Assembly (NCBI GenBank): GCA_018136815.1
Contig: CM030935.1
Span: 5,710,448 to 5,774,447 of the forward strand
Direction of reading: 5' to 3'
From: Isochrysis galbana
Taxonomy: Eukaryota; Haptophyta; Isochrysidales; Isochrysidaceae
DNA: 64,000 nt
The notes under the pieces were generated by a model. That model did not search any database. It saw nothing but the letters and a program-made list of their open reading frames with translations, and was not told the origin of the DNA. The position numbers and the translations under genes are program-made. Each line of letters opens with the position of its first letter. Within the stretch, counting starts at the first letter, position 1. Of the stretch, positions 1 through 10,488 are shown piece by piece.

Positions 1-259
1 AGGAGCGCGTGGGCTGCCCCTCTTTGAGTCCCTTTTTGAGTTGCCAAGGAGCGGACGGCACGTAATACAAACAGGATAGCCCATGGCCCTTGGCTGTCCT
101 CAATTCTGCCAGCCAAGCTGAAGCCGCGGATCCGGGCGTTCACCCGAATCGCCACCACCCACGGTGGTGGCAGTGGCAGTGGTGGCTAGCCCCACGAGAT
201 ATCTTGGGACCGGAGAATGTTTTGAACGAATCTTCCTGCCGTCGGCCGAGGAGAGGCGG

Positions 260-262
<3 letters not shown>

Positions 263-333
<71 letters not shown>
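263..333. repeat. (GA)n microsatellite
   Basis: This is an uninterrupted GA dinucleotide run of about 70 bp. It sits at the edge of a dispersed repeat whose inverted copy at 6470-7095 carries a much longer CT run at the same place, so the microsatellite travels with a mobile sequence. Confidence 0.95.
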
Positions 334-335
<2 letters not shown>

Positions 336-615
336 TCGCAGAGCGACTGCAGAACGAGAAGTCGAAGTCGTGTCAGTTTATTACCTTAAACGAGCCAACA
401 ATTATAGTAACAACAAAAACAAAATTCGAATCACAAACTTCGAGACCAAAATCTGCAAACCTGGACTTGAGACCATGGGGAATCTGAATCTGTGTGTCTT
501 GTGCGTCAGTGGCAGCACGGGGAACTGTTCAATTGTAATTGTGAGCGCGTACCTTACACGAATATTCATGCCTAGAGCCTTCAGCAGACAGCAGATGGGC
601 AGGAAAACAACATGA
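334..615 (+). repeat. Dispersed repeat R1, copy 1 (inverted relative to 6470-6782)
   Basis: The segment after the GA run matches, in reverse complement, the segment before the CT run at 6470-6782. Shared blocks include 'cagtttattaccttaaacga', 'gccaacaattatagt', 'aaaacaaaattcgaatc', 'ggggaatc', 'tgaactgttcaattgt' and 'accttacacgaatattcat'. No protein is recognisable. Fragments of the same family recur near 3970-4035 and 39845-39905. It is probably a non-autonomous element; its termini are not clear. Confidence 0.75.
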
Positions 616-1012
616 CGACGCAGGAAGGTTACAGGTTTGGATGCCGCCGACTTAGGCGAAGAATTGATGCTGGCCTATGTCTTTCACGCTTGAGCACATT
701 TCAGCCTCGAAGGTAAGCTTGTACCTTTCTCGGGAATGGCAACGATTGGCGGGAGAATCAGGGTTTCGCGATTTCGCCTTTGGCGATGGGGGAGCGTCAG
801 AGTTTTATTGTTGTGTTAGTATAACCTTAGTGCTGCGGGACCGTAGCCCTTCGACGGCAACGGAGCCCCTCCCCCGCGATGGGGGTGTGCGCGGTTGGCG
901 CATGGCTCGTCCGGTGTATGTGGCTAGGGATGCTAGCTAACAAGATGTCCTACGACGCTATAAGTTCTAACGATTATACTGCCCCAACAAGAAGAATATC
1001 TAACGTAGGGTT

Positions 1013-1696
1013 ATGGGCCTGCCCCCCCGCGCGATGGCGCGAGCCCTTGCCCCTCTTCTCTTCCTCTCTCTCCCTCTCGCATCTGGGATGGCCCGCTCGG
1101 CGGGGCACTCGCGTCCCTCCTCATCGGGCGGCGGCTTTGGCCGTCCTTCGCCCTTGCGAAAGGGGTCGAAAGCGCCCTCCACCACAGAGAGCCTGGACTC
1201 TCTTGTCTCGCGTTGGCCAAACCGTCTGCCGGAGGACCCCTCTCTCTCCCCTTGCCTCTGTGGCTCTGGCAGGACGTACTCAAAATGCTGCCGGAATTTT
1301 CATGAGGGTCTTGACTCGCCGTCCACGCCCGACGCCCTCCTGCGCTCGCGGTACTCCGCGTTCGCCTACAGGCTACCAGCATTCATCATCAGGACAACCC
1401 ACCCGATAAATAGGGACTGGTGCGAGGATCAGTTGAGTTGGGCACGTCGGCTAAACCGGGAGAGCATGTTTGACTCGTTCGAATTTATTGCTCTAGAGCC
1501 ATCGGAAGAGGAGCGCGGGAAGGGCGAGGATGAGGCGTTCATCACCTTTATCGTGCGGATGCGCAACAAGGAAACAGGTGGAGAGGTAGCCTTCCGCGAA
1601 AGGAGCCGCTTCATTCGTGCCGAAGGCCTATGGTTGTACGCGAGCGGCGAGGTGGGCATAGAGAGTGAGCTGGGACTGAACGAGCTCAATGTGTGA
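1013..1696 (+). CDS. YchJ/UPF0225-type SEC-C motif protein, probably organelle-targeted
   Basis: This is a 227-residue single-exon gene. The metal-binding SEC-C motif is clear, with cysteines at residues 81, 83, 92 and 93 (CLCGSGRTYSKCC). It is followed by the family signature LLRSRYSAF and an NTF2-like core (about residues 105-225, including RTTHP and the F-RERSRF strand), the layout of bacterial YchJ (about 150 aa). The extra 75 N-terminal residues contain a hydrophobic signal-like segment (residues 10-26, ALAPLLFLSLPLASGMA) and then a Ser/Gly/Arg-rich stretch. This resembles the bipartite presequence of plastid proteins in algae with secondary plastids, but that is inference. The biochemical role of YchJ proteins is not established. 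The ATG at 1013 gives the full presequence; an in-frame ATG seven codons later is possible. No intron is needed. Confidence 0.85.
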   Translation: MGLPPRAMARALAPLLFLSLPLASGMARSAGHSRPSSSGGGFGRPSPLRKGSKAPSTTESLDSLVSRWPNRLPEDPSLSPCLCGSGRTYSKCCRNFHEGLDSPSTPDALLRSRYSAFAYRLPAFIIRTTHPINRDWCEDQLSWARRLNRESMFDSFEFIALEPSEEERGKGEDEAFITFIVRMRNKETGGEVAFRERSRFIRAEGLWLYASGEVGIESELGLNELNV

Positions 1697-2034
1697 GGGC
1701 CGTCCAGCAGGAAAAGCTGACTCGGCGTGTATGGCAGTAGGGAGGCGGAGGACGGACATGCTTAGTTGTTTTTGTCGTAGTACTGGTAGTTAATTCGATA
1801 GCTATGTTGGGCGTCTAGACGTCTAGACGTGTCGTGAGCTAAGGAGTTATATTTTGCAATAACTACTCCAGCCACTATGCACCTGATAGGCTACGGATAT
1901 CTTACATGTGCACGACGAGCACTGCCTTCGCTGCAAATGGAAGCTTTGGCAAGAAGCGTTCAATCGTCACCACCCCACATTTAACATGTGGAAAATGTAA
2001 AAGCGTTCAATCATCAATCATCAGCACCCAATAA
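1697..2034. other. Intergenic, no gene seen
   Basis: The 3' flank of the YchJ-like gene. It contains the small palindrome tctagacgtctaga near 1815 and the duplicated phrase 'aagcgttcaatc' (1956 and 2001). No coding or RNA gene was recognised. Confidence 0.6.
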
Positions 2035-2780
2035 CAATAATAAAACATCTGAGCGTTAGTACCACTGCTCCCACTAGCCCGGTACTATCACGACACCCCT
2101 CAGCGCACTTGCCCGTACACCTTGACGTGTGTTGGTGCCACAGTAAGCATTTACAGAATGATTGAATCAATTGATCCAATCTTTGCTGATGAGATCAATC
2201 TCAACTTAGATGGCAAGCTTTGCTGATGCAGGCTGCTAGCTTGATGCTTGGAGGCGGCAAGCGGCAAGCTTTTCCCAGCGTTTTGCTGCGCGGAGCGCGG
2301 AGCGCGGAGCGCGCCCAAGCGTGCGGCGTGCAGGCGCGGCGGGCGCGGTCGGGGGGGGGCGCGGGGGGCGCGGGGGACGCGGGGGGCGCGGGCCGGTGCG
2401 AGGGACGCAGGAGTACTACTGTATTTATTCTAGGGTGTACATATATAAGTCGTAATGGGTCGATCTTTTTTAAGATTGATCTTGCTGTCAATAGATGGAC
2501 CAAGCTTTTGACCAAGCTTTGGTGTAAATCTGATCAATCATCCATCTCCATCTTTCCCAGATTTTGAGCAATCATTATGTAAATGCTTATGCCACAGACA
2601 CATACACATAACACGTATGACGTATGCACCCCTTCAAATCTCCCCCCTCGCAGACCCCAGACCCCCGGCTCCCATTATAACTCCCCACAAGCTACAATGG
2701 GGGGACACCCAGTAAGGCGGACCGACCTACGTCGGGCGACTCACTAGGAAAATGCACCGGGGGGGGGGGGGGGGGAGGCG
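2035..2780. repeat. Dispersed repeat R2, copy 1, split by an insertion
   Basis: The segments 2035-2143 and 2590-2780 together match the continuous sequence at 38185-38445. Shared blocks include 'ctagcccggtacta', 'ctcagcgcac', 'gcccgtacaccttg', 'aaatctcccccctcgca', 'ctccccacaag', 'ggcggaccgacctacgtcgg' and a poly-G run (about 2758-2775). The 446-bp insertion between the halves is annotated separately. No protein is encoded. Confidence 0.85.
2144..2589. mobile_element. hAT-like MITE with TIRs and 8-bp target-site duplication
   Basis: The element begins TAAGCATTTACA-G-AATGATTG and ends with the reverse complement of TAAGCATTTACA-T-AATGATTG, giving 21-bp terminal inverted repeats with one mismatch. 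It is flanked on both sides by TGCCACAG (2136-2143 and 2590-2597), an 8-bp duplication as made by hAT transposases. The related repeat at 38185-38445 has a single TGACACAG-like copy at this point and no insertion, which serves as an empty site. The interior is non-coding: AT-rich ends with several AAGCTT motifs surround a very GC-rich core (about 2285-2400). At 446 bp and without a transposase frame it must be non-autonomous. Confidence 0.88.
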
Positions 2781-3061
2781 AGGGTCCTCTCGTCCTCTCG
2801 TCCGTGAAACTGAACGGCCCTTACTACAGATTACAGTCGCATTCGCGAATCGACAGTATTGTTAAGTATTGATCGTTATTTATCCAGTTAAATTTTCGTA
2901 TATCCCACGCGGCTTATGACGCACTTGTGAACCCATTCTTATTCCTTGGAATTTAGCCTCGTTTGTCTTGCCCCCCGTGGCTCTTTCGTGCGCTTGTACC
3001 CATCCTAGTGCGCGTTTTAGGCTCTTGTAGTCCCTTGCGATGAGTGCCGTGTCGTCTGCGA

Positions 3062-3358
3062 ATTGGCTTGCCCCGAGAGCGCCACTTCTCGCACCTCGGG
3101 ATCGTCGCCTTCGCCCTCGCCCTGCTGCAGCCGCTCAACGCGCTCGTGCGCGGCACGCCCGCCGCCCGCACCACACGCCGCGCCGTGTGGCGGGTCGCGC
3201 ACAAGGGGACGGGCTACGCCGTGCTCGGCGTGGGCGTCTACCAGGCCCTCTCGGGGCGCGCCCTCATGCCGAGCCAAGGCGACGCCGTTCTCGTCGCGTA
3301 CGTGGTGCTCCTGGGCCTCTCCTTCGGGGTGCTCGCGGGGGGGCTCATGGTAGGGTGA
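3062..3358 (+). pseudogene. Cytochrome b561 domain, C-terminal half only
   Basis: The frame ending at 3358 encodes three hydrophobic helices matching the second half of a cytochrome b561 domain: H-S-H-L-G followed by ALALLQPLNALVRG, then RRAVWRVAHKGTGYAVLGVGVYQ, then AVLVAYVVLLGLSFGVLAGG. The pattern H..LG..(x)LQP..A..R, W...H..G.(x)G matches the family. Such proteins carry electrons across membranes using ascorbate or are fused to DOMON domains. No N-terminal half, DOMON domain or start ATG was found upstream; the frame opens from a region with no coding character. It is either the last exon of a gene with undetected exons or a displaced fragment. Confidence 0.55.
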
Positions 3359-4724
3359 GAGTCCCCACGGGAGGGGAAGAAACCCTGAGGGAAAGGCAAC
3401 CAAATGAAGGCAAGCCGCCTAAACACCGTTACCGTTACAACCGGCAAGAGAGGGCACCACTAGAGACAATGCGATCTAGACGGGACACAACCACCAAAAC
3501 ACGGTCGAGAGGACGCGACATACGAGAGAGAAAGACCAAAAGGCCTGCCCGGACCCCACACTCCAAACCAGACCTCAGGTAGTGCACCGAGGTCGGACGC
3601 CGGAAACCGAAGAAAAAGGAAAGAAGGGGGGCAGGGGAGGAGGTGGAGGGAGGGGAGATAAGGGCGATGGAAATAGAGCTGGAGAGTCCGGTAGACGGTA
3701 GGTGTATAGCCTTGAATCTTCAGATTTTTTTTTGCCTAGAAAGTTTTATTTACGAGCGTCGGGGCCCCCCAAAAGACGCCTCGTATGGCCAGGTATTGGT
3801 GGTGGTTGCTTACCTAGGTATATTTCCGCATATTGGCCACGCGCCCCCCACACTCTCTCGACCTCCCTCATGGCTCACATGGGGGGCGAGATGCCACCCG
3901 CACCCGGCTCCCTGTAGCTGCTGCCACTTCGTTGGGAATCCGATTTTGTGTGTGCACCGTAAGCATCTGTAGCAACGGAGGGGGAACTGTTCAACCATGG
4001 GTGTGAGCGCGTATCCTACTCGAGCAGGCAGGCCTACCGGCATGTATACAGCAAATATATGGTAGGGGGGGAAAGGACAAAGGTATAGCCCCTGCATGGG
4101 TGGCACCAATGCAAGGAGTTTTCCTCAAGTAAATAGTGCGAACGCCGACTTTCGTTCTTAGTCAATTCAGCGCAACTCACTCAAAACGCACTGCCGACGG
4201 CCCATCCTAGCTGCTGTACCGTCGGTCAGTGCACGCCTCATTCTTTGTTGAGGTATGAATAGTGTGGACGGGCAACTCGTCGTTACTAATCCATTGCACT
4301 ACCTCGATAAATCACAACCACCGTCTATGCGACTCAAGCTTTCCGCTTCGGAGGTCCTCTCGATGGCGGTGTCGAAGCTCGCCGCCGAGCTCAAAGGACT
4401 AGTAATCAATGAGGAACTCGCATGGCGCGTCAATTGAGGTGGTTAGCTACTGCTAAATATTCCGACCCGGATGAGGCTCAATGTCCCCCCGCTCTTGATG
4501 AAGCAAGCCAATTTCGCGCTCACATTCTGCTGCTTCCTCTTTCTCGTCCATGTACAAATGATGAGCTCGAAGCTGCTTTAATACCTGCATGCCAGCGGCG
4601 ACTGTTAGGAAATTGGCTGTGCGAGATATAGAAAGAATGCGAAGCTGCGCATGCTATATAGATGGTGCTTCTTGCAAAAGGCCTCGCTAAACGACCCCCT
4701 AAGCCAAGCTTCCGAGGACGCTCT
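3359..4724. other. Intergenic, no gene recognised
   Basis: Contains a short piece resembling repeat R1 (about 3970-4035, 'ggggaactgttcaa', 'gtgtgagcgcgta') and the phrase 'aaatgaaggcaa' also found twice at 13.57-13.83 kb. Open frames here (for example 4255-4437 and 4422-4631) resemble no family known to me. Confidence 0.5.
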
Positions 4725-5999
4725 CTATTCACTCAACATAGGCAGAAAGCCTTCCAGCTCGAACGCCGTGAGTGGCAGAGCACGCGCAGCTCGCACCTGC
4801 AACTTCAAGTCCGCCGTGTCTCCCTCACTCGACAATCGCACGGCTCGCCGGAGCAAATTGATCCCAGCTCGATGTGCATCCCGCCGCCTTGCAATAAGGT
4901 CGACAGTTCCAGCTAACGGTCGAGCATGCGAAGTCATCGGATTCCCTTCCCTGGAATTTATGTCGGCAACATCAGAGAGAGAAGGCCCCAACAGTCTAGG
5001 ACCGTTTCCAAGATTTTTTTCGGATTCCTTCGGCTCTGGCGCCGATGTATTTTCCGGCACCCCATTTCCAAGTGTGCCGGGTGTCGTACCAATTGTCAAA
5101 CGTGAAATGTCGTCATTGGCCGATGGTCTTCCAGCAGCGGAACTCCCGGGGGACGCGTCTACCACGTCATGAACTGCAATTACATTTCCACTTGCGCCTA
5201 TGCCCAGAGCCTCATCGGTTGCCGTTGCACACGAGCTTGCGCGATCAGCTGCGCAGCTTCCGGAGGCGTTTCCATTTGCCTCATGAGTAATATGCTGCTC
5301 TGCAGCCATGACGACGGCAGCAGCGAGGCGTTGGAGCAACGGTGCTTCGACCTGCGGGTCATCTAGTGCTGTGGCTAGACCGATCGCTTGTGCCAGACTC
5401 CTCTGCGCCTCGACTGGCCGTTGCCGCCTCAACTGAATCGTCCCCAGTCGTCCAAGCGCATGCACCCACATTGGCAAATCGCCGAGAGCGCTGGCAACAT
5501 CCGCTGCTTGAGCCAATGCCTGCTCGGCTTCGCCTAGACGTGTCAACTTCATCAAGACACGCCCAACGTTCCCCAGTGCGACGACTGCCCCTCGTCGGTC
5601 GGCAAACTTGTCGCAGAGCCGGTAGCACCCGCGAAAGTACTCGAGCGCTCGCTCGGGCTGTCCTAGCTCCAAGTAGCACAGGGCGGCGAGATTAAGCGCG
5701 TCCACTTCGCCCTCGTGGAAGCGCATCTCTCTCGCCAACACATAGCACGCGACGAAGCGCTCTCTCGCGGCGGAGGGCTCGCTGGCCTCGTAGAGGCGCA
5801 GCCCCTCGGCGAACGCTGCTTCAAATACTCCGCCTGCCTCCGCAGCGAGTTTGGGCGCCGAAGCATGCATTACGGCGATCTCGCGCTGTTGTGCGCGCAG
5901 AGCAGGCGATAATATGTGCCCGTCCGCGTCGAGCGCCGCTGAGATGCCCACGGGAGGGCCCGGCGGCGCAGAGCGGCTTCCCCCTTTCCCGTCCGCCAT
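4725..5999 (-). CDS. Tetratricopeptide repeat protein
   Basis: This is a 424-residue single-exon gene ending on TAG. Roughly residues 45-215 form consecutive TPR helices, for example AALCYLELGQPERALEYFRGCYRLC, GNVGRVLMKLTRLGEAEQALAQAADVA and GRLGTIQLRRQRPVEAQRSLAQAIGLA, spaced about 40 residues apart as in the extended TPRs of GPSM2/rapsyn-like proteins. The C-terminal half is low complexity (Ala/Ser/Thr/Gly) and ends in a short helix-rich piece. TPRs mediate protein binding; no partner can be named. The first ATG in frame is at 5999; the frame extends upstream by only a GTG-led stretch. It faces the aldo/keto reductase gene with a repeat-filled gap between. Confidence 0.8.
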   Translation of the reverse strand: MADGKGGSRSAPPGPPVGISAALDADGHILSPALRAQQREIAVMHASAPKLAAEAGGVFEAAFAEGLRLYEASEPSAARERFVACYVLAREMRFHEGEVDALNLAALCYLELGQPERALEYFRGCYRLCDKFADRRGAVVALGNVGRVLMKLTRLGEAEQALAQAADVASALGDLPMWVHALGRLGTIQLRRQRPVEAQRSLAQAIGLATALDDPQVEAPLLQRLAAAVVMAAEQHITHEANGNASGSCAADRASSCATATDEALGIGASGNVIAVHDVVDASPGSSAAGRPSANDDISRLTIGTTPGTLGNGVPENTSAPEPKESEKNLGNGPRLLGPSLSDVADINSREGNPMTSHARPLAGTVDLIARRRDAHRAGINLLRRAVRLSSEGDTADLKLQVRAARALPLTAFELEGFLPMLSE

Positions 6000-6119
6000 C
6001 GGCTCCACCCGACGGACGGCGCGCCGCCGCCGCCACCGAGTAAGCTTGAAACATTCTACTACTAGTCTTGTAAGAGAATCTTGTTACCTTTTACAACTCA
6101 CGAGACACGAGAGTATACC

Positions 6120-6469
6120 TAGATGAAACCGGGTGAAATGCCCACCCACGAGGGGTGCACTGATGGTAGGAGTTGTCACCATGGGGGTGGCAGCAGTGCT
6201 GCCACCCTCCATGGGGAGTCCTCGGTTTGGTGGCGGTACGAGGGAGGTGGGCGGCAGAGCTGTGCTCTAGCTCGGATTGTCTGCAGTCTGCAGGGAACAG
6301 GACTTTGCCTGTTCCCCGCTACCCGCTATCTGTGGCTGCTAGGGAGGCGAGGGCGGTGGGGCCATGTCGACGTCCTGGTCGGGCGGGGCAGATGCCTGCG
6401 AGCGCTTCGGCTCCGGCGGCTTGGGGCGGCCCCGCTGGGGCGTCGTGATTGCGGTGGGCTGGGAATGTT
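6120..6469. other. Intergenic, probably mobile-element derived
   Basis: Contains a short hairpin-rich stretch around 6171-6220 ('gttgtcaccatgggggtggcagcagtgctgccaccc...'), similar in style to 150-185. It abuts repeat R1 copy 2. No coding potential was recognised. Confidence 0.4.
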
Positions 6470-7600
<1,131 letters not shown>

Positions 7601-7653
7601 GTTACGTAAGTGTGGAGAGTGTTAGAGTGTTGAGTTAGAGGTGGGGGGGAGGC

Positions 7654-7673
7654 AACTAAGTTTATACTTAGTT
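7654..7673. repeat. 20-bp palindrome box, copy 1
   Basis: AACTAAGTTTATACTTAGTT has 8-bp perfect arms around a 4-bp centre. It is the reverse-orientation form of the box at 38029 and has the same flank (gcgccccccaatgctg on the complementary strand). Confidence 0.85.
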
Positions 7674-7916
7674 CAGCATTGGGGGGCGCCTCGCGTACGC
7701 CGCTTTCGTTCCCTCGGTTTTCGCGCCTGCTCTCGGCCTTCCTGCTGTTGTCGCTTCTGTGACCAGGGAGGTACCGGCGAGGCTTGTCTCCGACACGCCG
7801 CCTAGCCTCTACCCCCGTCACTGCCTATATGTTCGCGATCTTATCGTTTGTCGTCAATCTGCCGCGGGCCCTACTCGTTATATCGTCGATTCCGCCCTCG
7901 CCGTCAACAAGACTCT

Positions 7917-8151
7917 CGCGGACCCCTGCCATCACAGCCCTCCTCACACTCGCCCTCGCCTCTCGCCGCTCGCTCGATGCCGCTTTCGCCGCCGTCCTCG
8001 CCCTCGCTCAAGCCCGCCTGCCCGCCTTCCTCTGCTGACGGGCCTCAGCCCGTCAGCACCTCCGAACTCGTCTCCTCCGCCGCGCCTGCCGCCGGCATGG
8101 CCCCTTCCTCATTGCCCTCAGGCCCTATGGGCCACTCCAATTCGTCACATG
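7917..8151 (+). repeat. Dispersed repeat R4, copy 1
   Basis: Matches 41925-42190 in inverted orientation and 37791-37901 directly. It contains the hairpin gacgggcctcagcccgtc (about 8037-8055) and the conserved tail 'cctcattgccctcaggccc' ... 'tatgggcca'. The forward frame encodes TALLTLALASRRSLDAAF-like sequence that is also kept in the inverted copy, possibly a remnant of a retroelement protein, but no domain is recognisable. Confidence 0.75.
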
Positions 8152-8333
8152 GCTGCTGTGCATGATGTGGCCTAGGCCACGGGCCGTGTGGCGCGACCGG
8201 GGTCGCGCACACCTGTTCGGCCTCTGAGGGCGGACGCGGCCGCTTCGCCAGCGACAGGTCCATGTGGGCAGGGGGGCCGCCCTCGGCGGGGGGCCCGAAA
8301 GAGAGGGGAGTCGCGGCGGCGCGCTCCATCGCG

Positions 8334-8352
8334 ACCAAGTATAAACTTAGTT
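8334..8352. repeat. Palindrome box, copy 2
   Basis: ACCAAGTATAAACTTAGTT, preceded by cggcgcgctccatcgcg. The copy at 43130-43150 has the same preceding sequence. Confidence 0.8.
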
Positions 8353-8764
8353 GAGGAACGACCTCAAAAGCCGCCAAACATCGCACACGTCCACATGCCC
8401 GCAATGCCCGCTCTGCGCAGGCCTGCGCTCTGGTCTCCTAGCTCCTAATCCATGGTCACAGCGAGCGGCGCCCGCTGGTACCTTGTACCATCATGCATCA
8501 AGAAATAGGACCACTCATCTTCCAACACGCTCCCACAAACCATGCGCAGCGCAGCACATGGCGTATAGGCGCAGCGCCATCAGCCCGTCTTCTGTTTCTT
8601 GTTACTCTTGCGGTACAGGCGTTCCAAAATCAAGGCCTTCCCAACAGTCTGCCAATACGCGGCCAATTCCACACCCTCCCACCTGCGAAAGGGAAGTCAA
8701 GTTACACGCAAAGGATAGTGTGGGGCCAGGTCGATGGCGAGTGGTGATACAAGGAATGTAAAGC
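8353..8764. other. 3' flank of the aldo/keto reductase gene
   Basis: No gene or repeat was recognised here. It lies directly downstream of the reductase stop codon on the minus strand. Confidence 0.5.
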
Positions 8765-10488
8765 TTACGATTGAGTGCCCGCTGGAATGAACAGCTTCTC
8801 CCGCAGGTGAGTGAGCGCGTCTTCCTCGGCTTGTGAGAGCACCTCATTGACGGCGTCGAGATTGGCGCCCATGCGCATGACCGAGGTACTTGAGATGAGA
8901 GTGGTCGCGATGCGCTCATTTCGTAAGGTAAAATGCAGAGCCAGCTTTGAGATGTCAACACCAGCCTAATGCAAAGGTGACGTCCGAGGAATGTCAGCAA
9001 GCTGGGTAAGAACGTGAAGTGCGTCATGCCGCTTGCCCCGCCTTCAAATGGGGCACATATCGTGGGTATCTCATCCCAACGAATCGAGCCTGCCACCGAC
9101 TCGTTGGCAAGACCATTCACGGACGAAAGCCGTGATGAGGAAAGATGTGAGCGGTTTTCGCTTGAATCCAACGAGGTAACCCGTCTCCGCTCCCTCGCAA
9201 CAGTTACCCAGAATCTTTCGAAAATGTGCGCGAGGCGCTGCCCCTCACCTCCTTGCAATAGGCCACCGCCTTCTTGCACAACGCCTTAGTCTCGGAGTTG
9301 GCCGGGTGCCAGTCAGGCGGGTCGCGGTCCATCAACAGCCCCATCGAGATGGGAGAGGCGTTGATGAGCGCAATGCCGCGGCTCTTGCAGAAGTCGACGA
9401 ATCCCGACGATCTGTTCGGGGTGGGGGGAATGGCTCATCTCTAGAACCGTCAACAAGGATGCAATGCGAGATCGCAATAGAATGCTGCAGCCGAGTCGGG
9501 CTGCAGCAAGCTCAGGGCTGTTGCGCACTCCAGCGTGGTGTCATTGAGGGAGTAGTGGCAATACGACAAGGAGGTGTCAATGCCAACGCCTGATTTAACG
9601 ATGATCTCCTGCGCAACGAGGAAACGGCGCTCAAATACACTGAGGTGACGAGTTCCCGCGATCGGCAATGGTGGCGTGAAATATGTACGACAGGGAGAGG
9701 GCGTAGCGGAGAGAAGCCACGCGTGCACCACTCAGACCAGTGAGCGGCCGTTGGGTGCCCGCAGGTGACACTTGCCTGCTGCAATGCTAGAGGATACCCT
9801 GTCATGCCGATGAGCCGGATTTTCCCCTCTTCCTTGAGCTTTTTTAACGCGGGCAGCGTCTCCTCAAGGATAACGTCCACTGACGGAGCGAATTCAGGGT
9901 CGTGCACCTGGAGCAGCGGCGAGGTGGGGCTCAGATAGGCCTACGCTGCTGCGCCACCGGATACCACCCTGCTCGCCCTCGCACCTGCATGGAGTCAACG
10001 CAGTCGAGCTTGAGCCTCTCGAGAGAGTCGAGTGCAGCCTGGTAGGTCTTGTCGAACGAGAAGTCGAACATGCCAAGCGTCGCCTTCTCGTACCTCCCAA
10101 TCTTGGTGTTGATGAAGTACGCGGCGCGCGGCACGTCTGCGAGCGCGTGCCCGAGCAGCCTTTCCGAACGTCCCTGCCCGTACCAGTGTGACGAGTCGAT
10201 CATGTTGACGCCTCGCTTGAGGCAGGAGTGCACAATCTCGCGCGCCCGCTCGATATCCTCGACCGCCTCCTCAGCAAACCAAACAGCCGGGTCGCCAAAG
10301 TTGCCTTCGGCGGCGGCGTCGGTAAGCCCTGAGCCTTTTCCCGCCGTGAACATGCCACCCAGGCCGGAGGCGCCAAAGGAGATGATCGAGACGAGGCCGT
10401 AGTGCGGCATCTCGCGGAAGACCATCTTTCTCACCTCGGCCTCGTCGTGGAAGCCAGGCACGAACGTGGCGGGGAGCGGAGCAGACAT
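8765..10488 (-). CDS. Aldo/keto reductase, L-galactose dehydrogenase type (five exons)
   Basis: Exons on the minus strand: 10488-9985, 9907-9776, 9608-9529, 9411-9249 and 8967-8765. The family oxidises L-galactose to L-galactono-1,4-lactone in plant-type ascorbate synthesis. The product aligns along its length with plant L-GalDH: SFGASGLG near the start, NMIDSSHWYGQGRSERLLG, FINTKIGRY, LERLKLDCVDS, VHDPEF, LSYCHYSLNDTTL, INASPISMGLL and DPPDWHPA. The expected catalytic residues are Asp98, Tyr103, Lys129 and His170, the last just after exon junction 1. Residues 47-80 form an insertion absent from plant proteins. Intron 2 (9775-9609) has a GC donor (CAG then GCAAGT). Exon 5 starts in frame (AGVDISKLA) and then needs a 2-nt shift near 8941, where CT is duplicated, to continue as LHFTLRNERIATTLISS. 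This is either a sequencing error or a real lesion. D-threo-aldose dehydrogenase activity is an alternative. Confidence 0.85.

Noticed and set aside
7654..7673. Palindrome box as a Helitron 3' hairpin
   Set aside because: No consistent CTRR motif follows the copies and insertion between A and T is not evident.
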